Part shown: piece by piece, positions 44,868 to 53,608 of the stretch
Layout of the letters: each line of letters opens with the position of its first letter
How positions within the stretch are numbered: the stretch's first letter is position 1
Source of the DNA: Rhizobium sp. BK316
Lineage (GTDB): Bacteria; Pseudomonadota; Alphaproteobacteria; Rhizobiales; Rhizobiaceae
Length of the DNA stretch: 64,000 nt
NCBI RefSeq assembly: GCF_014193695.1
Contig: NZ_JACHZR010000002.1
Location: 1,041,080 to 1,105,079 of the forward strand
Reading direction: 5' to 3'
Translations under genes and position numbers: made by a program
Notes under the pieces: model-generated
Databases searched by the model: none
Told to the model about the DNA's origin: nothing
The model's input: the letters and a program-made list of their open reading frames with translations, nothing else

Positions 44868-46197
44868 GGGCAGGCTCCTTCAATGTCTCGTAGGCTTGGA
44901 GATGGGCGGCAGCCGTGCGCTGCCAGCTGTGATGGGCGGCAAGTGTCATCCCACGCGGGATGAGCCCCGCGCGCACCGGCGGCATGAGCGAAATCACCAT
45001 GGCTTCGGCGATCGAGGCGGCATTGTGCGGATCGCACCAGACGACGTCATCGTTACAGAGATATTCGGTAAAGGGCGCGATGGAGGAGACGACGACGGGC
45101 ACGCCGCTCGCCATCGCCTCCAGCACCACGAGGCCGAACCCTTCCTTGACCGAGGCGAAGACCAGCGTATCGGCCAGCCGGTAGAGCGCCGGCATGTCCT
45201 CATCGGCAATGGTCCCGAGGATATGGACGGCAGCCGCATGTTCGCCAAGTGAAGAAAGCACGGCGCGGAATTCGCCCTGATAGCCGCGGTGATCGAGCAG
45301 CGAAGCGCCGCCGGCAATGACGAATTGCGCATCGGGGCGGATCGCGCGTACCTGCCGGAAGGCGTCCAGCATGGCAATCGTATTCTTGCGCGCCTCGATA
45401 CCGCCAACCGCGAGGAAAACAGGGCCATCCGGCAGCTTGAGTTTGCGGCGCAGTGCGCTGCCGTCGACGGCGGGAGAGAAGCGCGCGGTATCGACGCCAT
45501 TGCCGACGATGGTGGAGCTGATGCCGCGCGTCTCCTTGAGCGTCTGGCGCCACATCGCGCTGACCGTGAAAAACAGGTCGGCACGGTCGATGGAGCGCTC
45601 CTGCAATTCCATCAGCCTGATATCGGCGAACTGGTCGATATGGTGGACGGTACGCGCGAAGGCGGGGATCAGCCCGCGCTCCTTCAATGTCGCCAGCGCA
45701 TTGCCGGAGATGCCGTCATGGGCGTGGTAGATATCGAAACCGCGGGCGGCGGGGTTCTCGAAATAGTGGACATAATCGGCGATCCTTTGTTCGACCATGG
45801 CTGTCATCTCCCCCTTCTCCCCAGCGGGGGTCCGAAGGACGGGTTGAGACCCGTGGCTCAACCCCGGTTGGTGGCCCGAAGGGTCGGATGAGGGGGCCGC
45901 ACCCTCAAATGCTGCACCTCGCTTACCGCTCGTTGCGTCGCTTCGCTCCGCCCCCTCATCTGTCCTGCGGACATCTTCTCCCCGCTGGGGAGAAGAGGGA
46001 GAAACCTGTGCAACCGGCACCAGCACAGCACCACACGCCGGCGTGCGAAAAAATCCCGTCCCTTTCACATCCGGCGCATGCAGCACCACCTGATGACCGA
46101 GAGCGGCCAGCGCTTCCGAAAGCTGCATGGCATGCACCACCCCGCCGCGCGGATTGGTGGAATGCGAGAGCATGGCAATCCGCAGCTTGCGCGTCAT
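44860..46197 (-). CDS. MSMEG_0565-family glycosyltransferase carrying an in-frame repeat insertion
   Basis: The 445-residue GT4-type glycosyltransferase shows a start like MLSHSTNPRGGVVHAMQLSE, YHAHDGISGNAL, the nucleotide-sugar region LAVGGIEARKNTIAML, and EGFGLVVLEAMASGVPVV near the C-terminus. About 66 residues near 65-130 (SPQRGEDVRRTDEGAERSD, GHQPGLSHGSQPVL) are encoded by a 196-bp palindromic element at 45807-46002. Without it, the protein would be about the usual family length (380). The reading frame continues, so the protein may still be made. It overlaps both neighbours by 4 and 8 bases. Confidence 0.88.
   Translation of the reverse strand: MTRKLRIAMLSHSTNPRGGVVHAMQLSEALAALGHQVVLHAPDVKGTGFFRTPACGAVLVPVAQVSPSSPQRGEDVRRTDEGAERSDATSGKRGAAFEGAAPSSDPSGHQPGLSHGSQPVLRTPAGEKGEMTAMVEQRIADYVHYFENPAARGFDIYHAHDGISGNALATLKERGLIPAFARTVHHIDQFADIRLMELQERSIDRADLFFTVSAMWRQTLKETRGISSTIVGNGVDTARFSPAVDGSALRRKLKLPDGPVFLAVGGIEARKNTIAMLDAFRQVRAIRPDAQFVIAGGASLLDHRGYQGEFRAVLSSLGEHAAAVHILGTIADEDMPALYRLADTLVFASVKEGFGLVVLEAMASGVPVVVSSIAPFTEYLCNDDVVWCDPHNAASIAEAMVISLMPPVRAGLIPRGMTLAAHHSWQRTAAAHLQAYETLKEPAHA
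45807..46002. repeat. Palindromic repeat inserted in the glycosyltransferase gene
   Basis: The ends TCTCCCCCTTCTCC... (45807-45828) and the complement near 45981-46002 form a 22-bp inverted repeat with one mismatch, containing CTTCTCCCCAGCGGG. The interior has further palindromic segments (CCCTCATC, TCCGCAGGACA type). I recognise this sequence type as a common rhizobial intergenic repeat. Here it lies inside a gene without breaking the frame. Confidence 0.85.
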
Positions 46198-47171
46198 GCC
46201 GCATCCTCCTGCCGGCCGAGCTGCAGCAGCGGCTGATCCGCATAGTCGCGGATCACGGCGCGCTCGCTTCCGTCTATCAGCGCCACCTCGCTGCCGGCTG
46301 TGACGCTGCCGACAACATCAGCGCTGATATTGCGGGCGGCAAAGCGCAGGATCACCTCATCGGCCTTTTCGGGCGTGGTGGAGATGAGGTAGCCGAAGCT
46401 CGGGAAGGTCGCGAGCCAGCGCTCGAGCGCTACGCCACTAGGTAGCGGGATTGCGGAGACATCGATATCGATACCGACGCCGGAACATTCCGCCAGCATG
46501 ATCGCAGTGCCGATCATTCCGCCCTGGCTGATATCCTTGGCGGCCAATGCCAATTCGGCTTCGGCAATGTCAGGCAGGAGTTCCAGATCGCCGCGCAGCC
46601 GCGCAGGTGGCGCATCGGTTGCCGCTTCCCAATTGCTGAAAGGCTCGCGATAGCGGCCGCGGTGATCGATCGCCGCGATCAGCACATCGCCCGCCTTCGC
46701 ATCGAAGCTTGTCAGCAGCTTTTTCGCCCTGCCGAGAATGGCGACCGAGAGCTGGCCGCGATCGGTGCGGATATTCGTATGGCCGCCGACGATCGGCACG
46801 CCGAAGGCTCTGGCCGCTGCCCGCATACCTTCGAGCACGGGTGCCGCTCCCGCCTCGCCATTCGCCCAGACCGCATCGACGACGGCGACCGGCCGGCCCC
46901 CCATGGCGGCGACATCGGAAATGTTGACCATCACCCCGCACCAGCCGGCAAACCAGGGATCGGCGGCAACAAACTCGTTGATGAAACCCTCGATGGCAAA
47001 GAGCAGATATCCGTCGCCATCGGGCAGTGCCGCGCAATCATCTCCGACCGCAACCGGCTGGCCGGCAAGGCCGAGGCTGGCTGCGACCGTGCCGATATCC
47101 GCCTTGGCGGCGATGCCTGACGAGGCGGAGAGTTTGGCGGCGAGCGCCTTGATGTCGATCCTGTCGCCCAT
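46194..47171 (-). CDS. AIR synthase-like (Sll0787/MSMEG_0567-type) protein
   Basis: The 325-residue protein has the PurM/AIR synthase fold: VGDDCAALP (about 44-52), NISDVAAMGGRPVAVVD, GGHTNIRTDRGQLSVAILG and a late DISQGGMIGTAIML. PurM-fold enzymes activate carbonyl or carboxyl groups with ATP, as in thiamine monophosphate kinase (ThiL) and SelD. It belongs to the Nit1C set (NitF). The start at 47171 shares one base with the GNAT stop (TGATG), so translation is coupled. The substrate is unknown. Confidence 0.9.
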   Translation of the reverse strand: MGDRIDIKALAAKLSASSGIAAKADIGTVAASLGLAGQPVAVGDDCAALPDGDGYLLFAIEGFINEFVAADPWFAGWCGVMVNISDVAAMGGRPVAVVDAVWANGEAGAAPVLEGMRAAARAFGVPIVGGHTNIRTDRGQLSVAILGRAKKLLTSFDAKAGDVLIAAIDHRGRYREPFSNWEAATDAPPARLRGDLELLPDIAEAELALAAKDISQGGMIGTAIMLAECSGVGIDIDVSAIPLPSGVALERWLATFPSFGYLISTTPEKADEVILRFAARNISADVVGSVTAGSEVALIDGSERAVIRDYADQPLLQLGRQEDAA

Positions 47172-47713
47172 CACGCCGCCTTCCTGGCGAGCGCCACCAG
47201 GCCGGTTTCCGGCGTCGGGCAGGGCGGGTACCAGGCAAGATCCGCCTTCATCCTGAGATGCGGTTTGCCGTAGACCTCGAATTCCTCGATCACATCCCAA
47301 TGCAGCCGGCGGAAGAGCAGCCCGTTCTGCACCTGCACATTGGCGAGAAACGTGTGGCAGCCCATCGCATTGGCGGAGGAGACGGCAAGCCGGATCAGCG
47401 TTGCGCCAAGTGCGCCGATCTTGCGGAAATCCTCATGCACCGCCAGGCGCGAGCCCCACCAGAGGCCCGGCTCTTCCTGATGAATGCGCACCGTGCCGAC
47501 CACCCGGTCGGCCGCGACACCCATCATCGACAGCGCCACGATCGGGATCGCATGCTCGTCGGTCGCATCGCGGTCGTCGCTCTCGAAGATCTTCTGCTCC
47601 TCGCAGAAAACGGCGCGGCGCAGCGCATGCGCTTCCTGCCGCTCCCAGTCCGAGGTCGAAAACTTCACCTGGAATTCGCTGGCGCGATAGGGCGCAAAAG
47701 GCTCCAGCATCAT
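47171..47713 (-). CDS. Sll0786-type GNAT acetyltransferase
   Basis: The 180-residue GNAT-fold protein shows the N-region EAHALRRAVFCEEQKIF, the acyl-CoA motif A region GSRLAVHEDFRKIGALGATLI (about 87-107), and ANVQVQNGLLFRRLHW. It matches the MSMEG_0567/Sll0786 nitrogen-starvation N-acetyltransferases of the Nit1C cluster (NitE). The acceptor is unknown. Adjacent ATGs at 47713 and 47710 are possible starts, overlapping the radical SAM stop by four bases. Confidence 0.9.
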   Translation of the reverse strand: MMLEPFAPYRASEFQVKFSTSDWERQEAHALRRAVFCEEQKIFESDDRDATDEHAIPIVALSMMGVAADRVVGTVRIHQEEPGLWWGSRLAVHEDFRKIGALGATLIRLAVSSANAMGCHTFLANVQVQNGLLFRRLHWDVIEEFEVYGKPHLRMKADLAWYPPCPTPETGLVALARKAA

Positions 47714-48828
47714 TTGGTCAGCATCCTTTCATAGGAGGAAAGGGCAGAGCAGGCGCCGCACTTGCCGCAGCCGGCCTTGATGTCGACGGCCTTCAACCCG
47801 CTATCGACCAGCATTTTCGAGAGTGGGCCGAGGATCGAATGCATGAAGTCCGGCTTCGGCGCCGGATGGCTTTCGAGCGGCGTTCCGGAAATCGGTACGA
47901 AGGGCACGACGAAAGGATAGACGCCGATAGCAACAAGCTTTTCGCAGATATCGAGGATCGCCTCACGCGTATCGCCGAGACCGGCAAGGATATAGGTCGA
48001 GACCTGGCCGCGCCCGAAGACTTCGACCGCAGCCTTGAAAGAAGCCATGTATTTTGCGATCGGCACTTGTGCCTTGCCGGGCATGATGCGTTCGCGCAGT
48101 TCCGGCGTGACGACTTCCAGATGCATACCGAGCGCATCGACGCCGGCTTTCTTCATGATCGAGAACCAGATGTCGTCTTCCGGCGGCTCGCATTGCGCCT
48201 GGATCGGCAGGTTAACGGCAGCCTTGATGGCGCGGGCGCTGTCGGCAAGGATCGAAGCGCCGCGATCCGGCCCCTTCGGCGTGCCCGTCGTCATCACCAT
48301 ATGCTTGACGCCATCGAGCTCGACGGCAGCCTTGGCTACTTCCGCCAGCTGCTCCGGCGTCTTATGGGCAACGGTGCGGCCCGCCGCCAGCGACTGGCCG
48401 ATGGCGCAGAACTGACAGGTCTTGGTGCGGCTCTGATAGCGGATGCAGGTCTGCAGCACGGTGGTCGCCAGCACGTCGCGGCCATGCAGCACGGCGATTT
48501 GCGAATAGGGGATGCCATCATCAGTGCTGCGCTCGTAGAAGCGCGGGCGCAGCGGGAAGGATACTTCGCCGAGCACACGCCCGTCGCGGGTGATGCGGCT
48601 GCGGCCTTCCTCGTCCGGCTTCTCGACCAGATAGGGGCTCTCGAAGGCCGGCGCGGTGTGGACCGGTACCATCACGGTCATGCCGTCTATGGTCAGCGCC
48701 TTGTGGTCGGACGGGCCGGCGCCGCCACGGCGGCTCTCGTGCCCGGCCTTGGGGTCAACCAGCCTGGCTCCGAAGGACTGCAACTCGTTGATCAGCGTCT
48801 CGGTCGGCAGAAACGTCGTATTGTCCAT
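47710..48828 (-). CDS. MSMEG_0568-family radical SAM protein
   Basis: The 372-residue radical SAM enzyme has its presumed iron-sulfur site at [14 protein letters not shown] (about 131-144), spaced Cx9Cx2C rather than the usual Cx3Cx2C. TIM-barrel features follow ([36 protein letters not shown]). A C-terminal GCGKCGAC cluster may bind a second cofactor. It is the NitD-type member of the Nit1C cluster. ATG 48828 starts the family match [12 protein letters not shown] and lies inside the 3' end of the nitrilase gene (74-base overlap). Confidence 0.9.
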   Translation of the reverse strand: MDNTTFLPTETLINELQSFGARLVDPKAGHESRRGGAGPSDHKALTIDGMTVMVPVHTAPAFESPYLVEKPDEEGRSRITRDGRVLGEVSFPLRPRFYERSTDDGIPYSQIAVLHGRDVLATTVLQTCIRYQSRTKTCQFCAIGQSLAAGRTVAHKTPEQLAEVAKAAVELDGVKHMVMTTGTPKGPDRGASILADSARAIKAAVNLPIQAQCEPPEDDIWFSIMKKAGVDALGMHLEVVTPELRERIMPGKAQVPIAKYMASFKAAVEVFGRGQVSTYILAGLGDTREAILDICEKLVAIGVYPFVVPFVPISGTPLESHPAPKPDFMHSILGPLSKMLVDSGLKAVDIKAGCGKCGACSALSSYERMLTK

Positions 48829-49795
48829 CGCTCTTGGTCCCTGTGTCTGTTTCAAAGGAATGTGCGGAGCCGACCATCGGCTGGGTGGGGCGGCCGTCAA
48901 TGACGAGATGCAGCAGTTCGGGGCGGGCATAGTGGCCGACCGAATCCATCATCCGCTTGCGCTTGGTGATCAGGCTCATGTCGAGATCGGCGATCAGGAT
49001 GCCTTCGCCCTCGATGATCGGCGGCGCCAGGTGCTTGCCCTCGGGCGAGACGATCGCCGTCATGCAGCCGCCGCGCAGTGCCTTCTGCAGTCCCTGGTCG
49101 GGGGTGATGGAATTGATCTGCTCCTCGGTCAGCCAGCCGGTGGCGTTGACGACGAAGCAGCCGCTTTCGAGCGCATGATGGCGGATCGTCACCTCCATCT
49201 GCTCGGCAAAGATCGGCCCGACCATCGAGCCCGGAAACTGGGCGATATGGATTTCCTCGTGCTGGGCCATCAGTGCGTAGCGGGCGAGGGGATTGTAATG
49301 CTCCCAGCAGGCAAGGGCGCCGAGCCGCCCGATGCTGCTGTCGACCACCGTGAGCCCGGAGGCATCGCCCTGCCCCCAGATCATCCGCTCATGATAGGTC
49401 GGCGTGATCTTGCGGCGCTTGAGGATCAGCCTGCCATCGGCATCGAAGAGCAGCTGGCTATTGTAGAGCGAGCCATGATCGCGCTCGTTGACGCCGAGCG
49501 CCACGACGATGCCATGCTCGCGGGCCGCCGCCGCAACGGCATCGGTTGCCGCACTCGGAACCGTGACAGCCTCTTCATAGAGGCGCAGATGCTCGCGGCC
49601 AGAAAGAACCGGCGGCAGCACGAAGGAGAAATAGGGGTACCAGGGTACGAAGGTCTCCGGAAAGACGATGATCTCGGCACCCTTGGCAGCGGCTTCGGCA
49701 ATTGTCTCCAGCACGCGCGCCAGCGTCTTTTCGCGCGAGATCAGATCCGGCGCGATCTGCGCCGCTGCGGCCCGGACGGTCATTTTCTTTTCCAT
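48755..49795 (-). CDS. Nit6803-type nitrilase
   Basis: The 346-residue nitrilase has the Glu-Lys-Cys triad: Glu in [11 protein letters not shown] (about 47), Lys in [13 protein letters not shown] (about 129), and Cys in [11 protein letters not shown] (about 163). It hydrolyses nitriles to acids and ammonia. The closest type is Nit6803 of Synechocystis, and the equivalent NitC in Pseudomonas is required for cyanide assimilation. A C-terminal tail beyond the family end (about 310-346) is encoded inside the radical SAM gene region. It is the second gene of the operon. Confidence 0.93.
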   Translation of the reverse strand: MEKKMTVRAAAAQIAPDLISREKTLARVLETIAEAAAKGAEIIVFPETFVPWYPYFSFVLPPVLSGREHLRLYEEAVTVPSAATDAVAAAAREHGIVVALGVNERDHGSLYNSQLLFDADGRLILKRRKITPTYHERMIWGQGDASGLTVVDSSIGRLGALACWEHYNPLARYALMAQHEEIHIAQFPGSMVGPIFAEQMEVTIRHHALESGCFVVNATGWLTEEQINSITPDQGLQKALRGGCMTAIVSPEGKHLAPPIIEGEGILIADLDMSLITKRKRMMDSVGHYARPELLHLVIDGRPTQPMVGSAHSFETDTGTKSDGQYDVSADRDADQRVAVLRSQAG

Positions 49796-49881
49796 GGCGA
49801 AATCCTCCTGATGGTGTGGGAGAGGCGGAGGAGGGGAGTTCCGCCTCTCGAACGCGCCTGACGGCAGCGTTGCTGTCGGGC

Positions 49882-50364
49882 TCAGAGCGTCCAGGTGTCG
49901 AGGATGAAGGCGCCGTCGCGGCGGTGGATCAGGATCATGTCCAGCACGTCGAGCGGGCTGATCGGGCGGATGCCGGGGATCAGCGACTGTTCGCCGTGGC
50001 CATAGAGCGCCTGCAGCGCGAAGCGGCAGGCATAGACCTTGCCGCCTTCCTCGATGAAGCCCTTGATCTGGTTGTTGAAGTTCAGATGGCCGGGGAAGGC
50101 TTCCGCGCCGAGTTTGGGAAAGCCGCGCTGCACGCCGAGTGTCACACCGGGGCCATAGAGCAGGACGGAGGTTTCGAAGCCCTTGCGCTTCAGGCGCTTG
50201 GCCTGCAGCAGGTTCACGAGGCCGATCGATCCTTCGAAGGCGACGGTGTGGAAGGTGATGAGGGCTTTCTCACCCTCCTTGGCCTGGACGTCCTCGAAGA
50301 CCTTTTCTTCGTAATCGACGAAGAAGTCTCCATCTGCGTGGGCCGATGCGGTAACTGCGGGCAT
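49882..50364 (-). CDS. Sll0783/MSMEG_0572-family nitrogen starvation response protein
   Basis: The 160-residue protein begins [22 protein letters not shown] and contains [38 protein letters not shown] and [15 protein letters not shown], matching Sll0783. In Synechocystis, Sll0783 is induced by nitrogen starvation and is needed for polyhydroxybutyrate accumulation. The fold looks DsrE-like, and Cys113 may be functional. It is the first gene of the minus-strand operon, 86 bases before the nitrilase start. Confidence 0.9.
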   Translation of the reverse strand: MPAVTASAHADGDFFVDYEEKVFEDVQAKEGEKALITFHTVAFEGSIGLVNLLQAKRLKRKGFETSVLLYGPGVTLGVQRGFPKLGAEAFPGHLNFNNQIKGFIEEGGKVYACRFALQALYGHGEQSLIPGIRPISPLDVLDMILIHRRDGAFILDTWTL

Positions 50365-50474
50365 GAATGGCTCCTGTGTTTGAAGTCAGGCCCCTGTCGC
50401 GGGGTACAGCCATTGAATTGCAAGCACCGTGCCAAATTGACTTTGCACAAATAGCAGTCAATTCGCGCCAAAAA

Positions 50475-50576
50475 GCATTCAATTATGCATTCAATTTTGA
50501 GGGGGATTGAATCTGACGCCAATTAGGCGGGCATTTATGTGCAAAAAATGAATGCAAATAAGATCGAAATGAATGC
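50475..50576. promoter_or_regulatory. Direct-repeat regulator sites in the divergent promoter
   Basis: GCATTCAATT occurs at 50475-50484 and 50487-50496 (12-base period). In the opposite direction, AAATGAATGC occurs at 50546-50555 and 50567-50576 (21 bases apart, two helical turns). The last two differ by one base from the complement of the first two. They sit in the 402-base gap between the divergent operon and the MocR regulator, where control sites are expected. Confidence 0.6.
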
Positions 50577-50766
50577 AGTCAATATGCTATCAAATATATC
50601 GATGCAGTGCGTAATCCCGATTATATCATGCTCGCACGCTGCATTCGGTCGTCCGGCGCATGACGGAGCGACACCGTTTTTGCGTGACAGGCGAAATATG
50701 CAACAATATACGGTCAATGTCGACGAGAATCCCCGTCAGCGTCGATCACGAATTGCGGAAGATGAA

Positions 50767-52170
50767 ATGAAAGACTGGCATCCCGACCTCACCCGCTCCT
50801 CAAGCCCCCGTTACATGGCAATTGCCGATCTGATCGAAATGGATCTGAGAAGCGGCGTGCTGGCGGTTGGAGACCGGCTGCCGCCGCAGCGCGAGCTTGC
50901 AAAGCGCCTCAGCATCGATTTCACCACGGTGGCGCGCGGTTATGTCGAGGCGCAGAAGCGCGGCCTGGTGGATTCGCATGTCGGCCGCGGCACCTTCGTC
51001 ACCGGCGGGCAGGACCGCGAGCGCCGTGGCTTCGCCTCCGATGCAGCGCCCGATCCGCGCCGCGCCTCCGTCGTCGATTTCTCGATGAACCTGCCGCCGG
51101 AGCCGGATGATCAGGAGCTGATCGCCCGCATGCGCGAGGGCATGTCGGCGGTCGCGACCAATCTCATTCCGCTGCTGCGCTACCAGGGTTTTGGCGGTTC
51201 GGGCATGGACAAGGAGGCGGCTGCCGCCTGGCTCAGCCGTCGCGGTCTTGTGCCCTCGCAGGAGCGCATCTTCGTCACGCCCGGTGCTCATCCTGCGCTG
51301 TTGGCGATCTTCGGCCTGCTGGCAAAGCCCGGCGAAACCGTGCTGTCGGAAAACATCACCTATCCCGGCATGCGCTCGATCGCCGCCCAGCTTCGTCTCA
51401 ATCTCTCGGGCCTGCCGATGGATGAGGAGGGCATATTGCCGGATGCCTTCGCCGAGGCCTGCGAGCGGCTGCAGCCGAAGGCCCTTTATCTCAATCCGAC
51501 GCTGCAGAACCCGCTGACGCTGACCATTCCGGAAAAGCGCCGCGAGGAAATCGCCGCCGTCGCCCGCAAATATCATGTGCCCATCGTTGAAGACGACGCC
51601 TACGGCTTCATCCCGCTGCACGGCCCGCCGCCGCTGGCGGCAATTGCGCCTGACCTGACCTGGCATATTGGCGGTCTCGCCAAATGCATCGGTGCCGGCC
51701 TTCGCCTTGCTTATGTCGTGGCGCCGGACACCAAGGCGATCTGGCCCTTCGTCAGCGCCATGCGCACCAATAATGTCATGGCCTCGCCGATGACGGTGGC
51801 GCTGGCCACCCGCTGGATCGAAGACGGCACGGCCGATACGATCCTGCGCTTCATCCGCGCGGAGGCGGGTGCCCGCCAGCAGATGGTGGCGAATATCCTG
51901 CCCGAGCGCAGCTACAGGGCCGATCCGATCAGCTTCAACATCTGGCTGCCGCTGATGAACGGCTGGACCCGCTCCACCTTCGGCAGCCACATGCGCTCTT
52001 CCGGCATCGGCGTGGTGGCAAGCGACGCCTTCACGGTGGAAGGTGCGGCCCCCGAAGCCGTGCGCGTCTGCCTCGGCGGGCCGATCAGCCGCGAGAGGCT
52101 GAAGGGCGCTCTGGACTTCATGGCGCATGCGCTTGAGGGACCGCCTGAAATGTCGGCTTCGTTTTTCTGA
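50767..52170 (+). CDS. MocR-type regulator, probable controller of the Nit1C operon
   Basis: The 467-residue protein has a GntR-type winged helix-turn-helix (about 12-80; LPPQRELAKRLSIDFTTVARGY) and an aminotransferase domain. The expected PLP-lysine region reads HIGGLAKCIGAGLRLAY. Start 50767 (MKDWHPDLTRSSS) follows GGAAGATG; longer forms would encode low-complexity sequence. It is divergent from the nine-gene nitrilase operon, so it probably regulates it. Promoter direct repeats are candidate sites. A free amino acid or nitrile could be the signal; this is inference. Confidence 0.9.
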   Translation: MKDWHPDLTRSSSPRYMAIADLIEMDLRSGVLAVGDRLPPQRELAKRLSIDFTTVARGYVEAQKRGLVDSHVGRGTFVTGGQDRERRGFASDAAPDPRRASVVDFSMNLPPEPDDQELIARMREGMSAVATNLIPLLRYQGFGGSGMDKEAAAAWLSRRGLVPSQERIFVTPGAHPALLAIFGLLAKPGETVLSENITYPGMRSIAAQLRLNLSGLPMDEEGILPDAFAEACERLQPKALYLNPTLQNPLTLTIPEKRREEIAAVARKYHVPIVEDDAYGFIPLHGPPPLAAIAPDLTWHIGGLAKCIGAGLRLAYVVAPDTKAIWPFVSAMRTNNVMASPMTVALATRWIEDGTADTILRFIRAEAGARQQMVANILPERSYRADPISFNIWLPLMNGWTRSTFGSHMRSSGIGVVASDAFTVEGAAPEAVRVCLGGPISRERLKGALDFMAHALEGPPEMSASFF

Positions 52171-52210
52171 GCTGCTGGTCCGTTTTACGGCTTCAATTCA
52201 ATCAATAAAG

Positions 52211-52354
52211 ACCCCGCCCCAAACCCCTCACCCACAAGGGCGAGGGGCTTAACCTGCTGCGCTCGCCCCTCACTTCCTCAATGTTTCAAGCTGGGCGAGG
52301 CGGTGCCACGGGTTAGCCCCGCCCCCTTGTGGGGAGGGGTTGGGGAGGGGTTTT
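52211..52354. repeat. Rhizobial palindromic repeat
   Basis: CCCCAAACCCCTCACCCACA (52214-52233 region) pairs imperfectly with ACAAGGGG-type sequence CCCCTTGTGGGGAGGGG TTGGGG near 52323-52345, with GAGGGGC palindromes between. It lies in the 380-base gap between the MocR and DUF983 genes. It resembles common rhizobial intergenic repeats. Confidence 0.65.
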
Positions 52355-52482
52355 GCCCAGCGCGCAAACGTGTCCTCGCAGCGGCAATCCTCCCACCGCC
52401 AAACACTTCCGCTCCTCAATCCGCAAAATCCCTGCGTCATTCTGACGAATGGACTGGCAATCTGCTTTCAATGTAATTATAT

Positions 52483-52494
52483 TGTATGCATACA
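52483..52494. promoter_or_regulatory. Perfect 12-bp palindrome, possible regulator site
   Basis: TGTATGCATACA is perfectly palindromic and lies in AT-rich sequence 58 bases upstream of the DUF983 start. It resembles GntR/FadR-type operators. No matching regulator gene is adjacent. Confidence 0.4.
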
Positions 52495-52551
52495 TTATGG
52501 GCTATTGAATGGATTTCACCAATGCCCGCAACGTCGAAAAGCGAGATCGCC

Positions 52552-52920
52552 ATGGACACCGAATATCCTCCTCTCCCTCCGATGCAGACCGGCATCCGGG
52601 GCCGCTGCCCGCGCTGCGGACAGGGGCATATGTTCAAGGGTTTCCTCACGCTGCAGAAGGAATGCGAAGTCTGCGGGCTGGATTATTCCTTCGCCGATCC
52701 GGCCGACGGCCCGGCCTTCTTCGTCATCTGCTTCGCCTGCGTGCCGAGCGTGCTGCTCGGCGTCTGGCTGGAAGTTGCCTTCTCCGCGCCGCTCTGGGTC
52801 CAGCTTTTGGTGACGGGTCCCTTCATGTTCGCCACCTGTATTCCGCCGCTGAGGCCGCTGAAGGGATGGCTGGTGGCAAGCCAGTATTTCTACAAGGCGG
52901 AAGAGGGCAAGCTCGCCTGA
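52552..52920 (+). CDS. DUF983 protein
   Basis: The 122-residue protein has an N-terminal zinc-ribbon-like pair (CPRCGQGHMF, then CEVCGLDY) and two membrane helices (about 58-78 and 82-100), the typical DUF983 layout of alphaproteobacteria. Its function is unknown; some DUF983 genes lie near cytochrome oxidase genes, but none is here. ATG 52552 (MDTEYPPLPP) is preferred to 52522. A strong terminator follows its end. Confidence 0.88.
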   Translation: MDTEYPPLPPMQTGIRGRCPRCGQGHMFKGFLTLQKECEVCGLDYSFADPADGPAFFVICFACVPSVLLGVWLEVAFSAPLWVQLLVTGPFMFATCIPPLRPLKGWLVASQYFYKAEEGKLA

Positions 52921-52968
52921 CGTCCATTGGAAATGCCGCGCTCTGAAAGCGATTCATATGAGTGCCAG

Positions 52969-52998
52969 GGCCGTTCGAATTCCTCGAACGGCCTTTTT
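52969..52998 (+). terminator. Rho-independent terminator of the DUF983 gene
   Basis: GGCCGTTCGA (52969-52978) and TCGAACGGCC (52984-52993) form a perfect 10-bp stem with a five-base loop, followed by TTTTT. Confidence 0.92.
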
Positions 52999-53063
52999 GC
53001 TGTGCGCATTCCGCCCTCGAGCCAAAATGTCGCAGACGGCATCTGCCGAAATCACTTGCGTCA

Positions 53064-53083
53064 ATTGTACCGATCGGTACAAT
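53064..53083. promoter_or_regulatory. Perfect 20-bp palindrome, TetR operator
   Basis: ATTGTACCGA at 53064-53073 is followed directly by its exact complement TCGGTACAAT at 53074-53083. It lies 38 bases upstream of the DUF1348 start. The TetR gene in the same operon is the likely ligand-responsive repressor. Confidence 0.75.
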
Positions 53084-53121
53084 GCAAAACGAAAGGTACA
53101 ACCCAGCAAAGGAGACAAGAC

Positions 53122-53583
53122 ATGCCTGCACCGCTTCCCCCCTTCACCCATGAAAGCGCAACCCAGAAGGTCCGCCTTGCGGAAGACGGCTGGAACAGCC
53201 GCGATCCGCAGCGCGTCTCGCTCGTCTACACGCCCGACAGCCAGTGGCGGAACCGTGCCGAATTCGTCACCGGCCGCGCCGATATTGTCGCCTTCTTGAC
53301 CCGCAAGTGGGCAAAAGAGCTGGATTACCGGCTGATCAAGGAGCTCTGGGCTTTCACCGACAATCGCATCGCCGTGCGCTTTGCCTATGAATGGCATGAC
53401 GACAGCAAAAACTGGTTCCGCTCCTACGGCAACGAGAATTGGGAATTCGATGCCGAAGGCTTGATGCAGCGCCGTTTCGCCTGCATCAACGATCTGCCGA
53501 TCAAGGAATCGGATCGTAAGTTCCACTGGCCGCTCGGCCGGCGGCCCGACGACCATCCGGGCCTTTCCGACCTCGGCCTTTGA
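53122..53583 (+). CDS. DUF1348 (NTF2-like fold) protein
   Basis: The 153-residue protein has the SnoaL/NTF2-like fold of DUF1348: [44 protein letters not shown] and [10 protein letters not shown]. No catalytic residues are established for the family. GGAGACAAG precedes the ATG. It is followed by a TetR gene 25 bases downstream, and the operator lies upstream, so the pair is probably self-controlled. Confidence 0.9.
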   Translation: MPAPLPPFTHESATQKVRLAEDGWNSRDPQRVSLVYTPDSQWRNRAEFVTGRADIVAFLTRKWAKELDYRLIKELWAFTDNRIAVRFAYEWHDDSKNWFRSYGNENWEFDAEGLMQRRFACINDLPIKESDRKFHWPLGRRPDDHPGLSDLGL

Positions 53584-53608
53584 GGCCGAGGTGACCCAAA
53601 GGTGAAGT

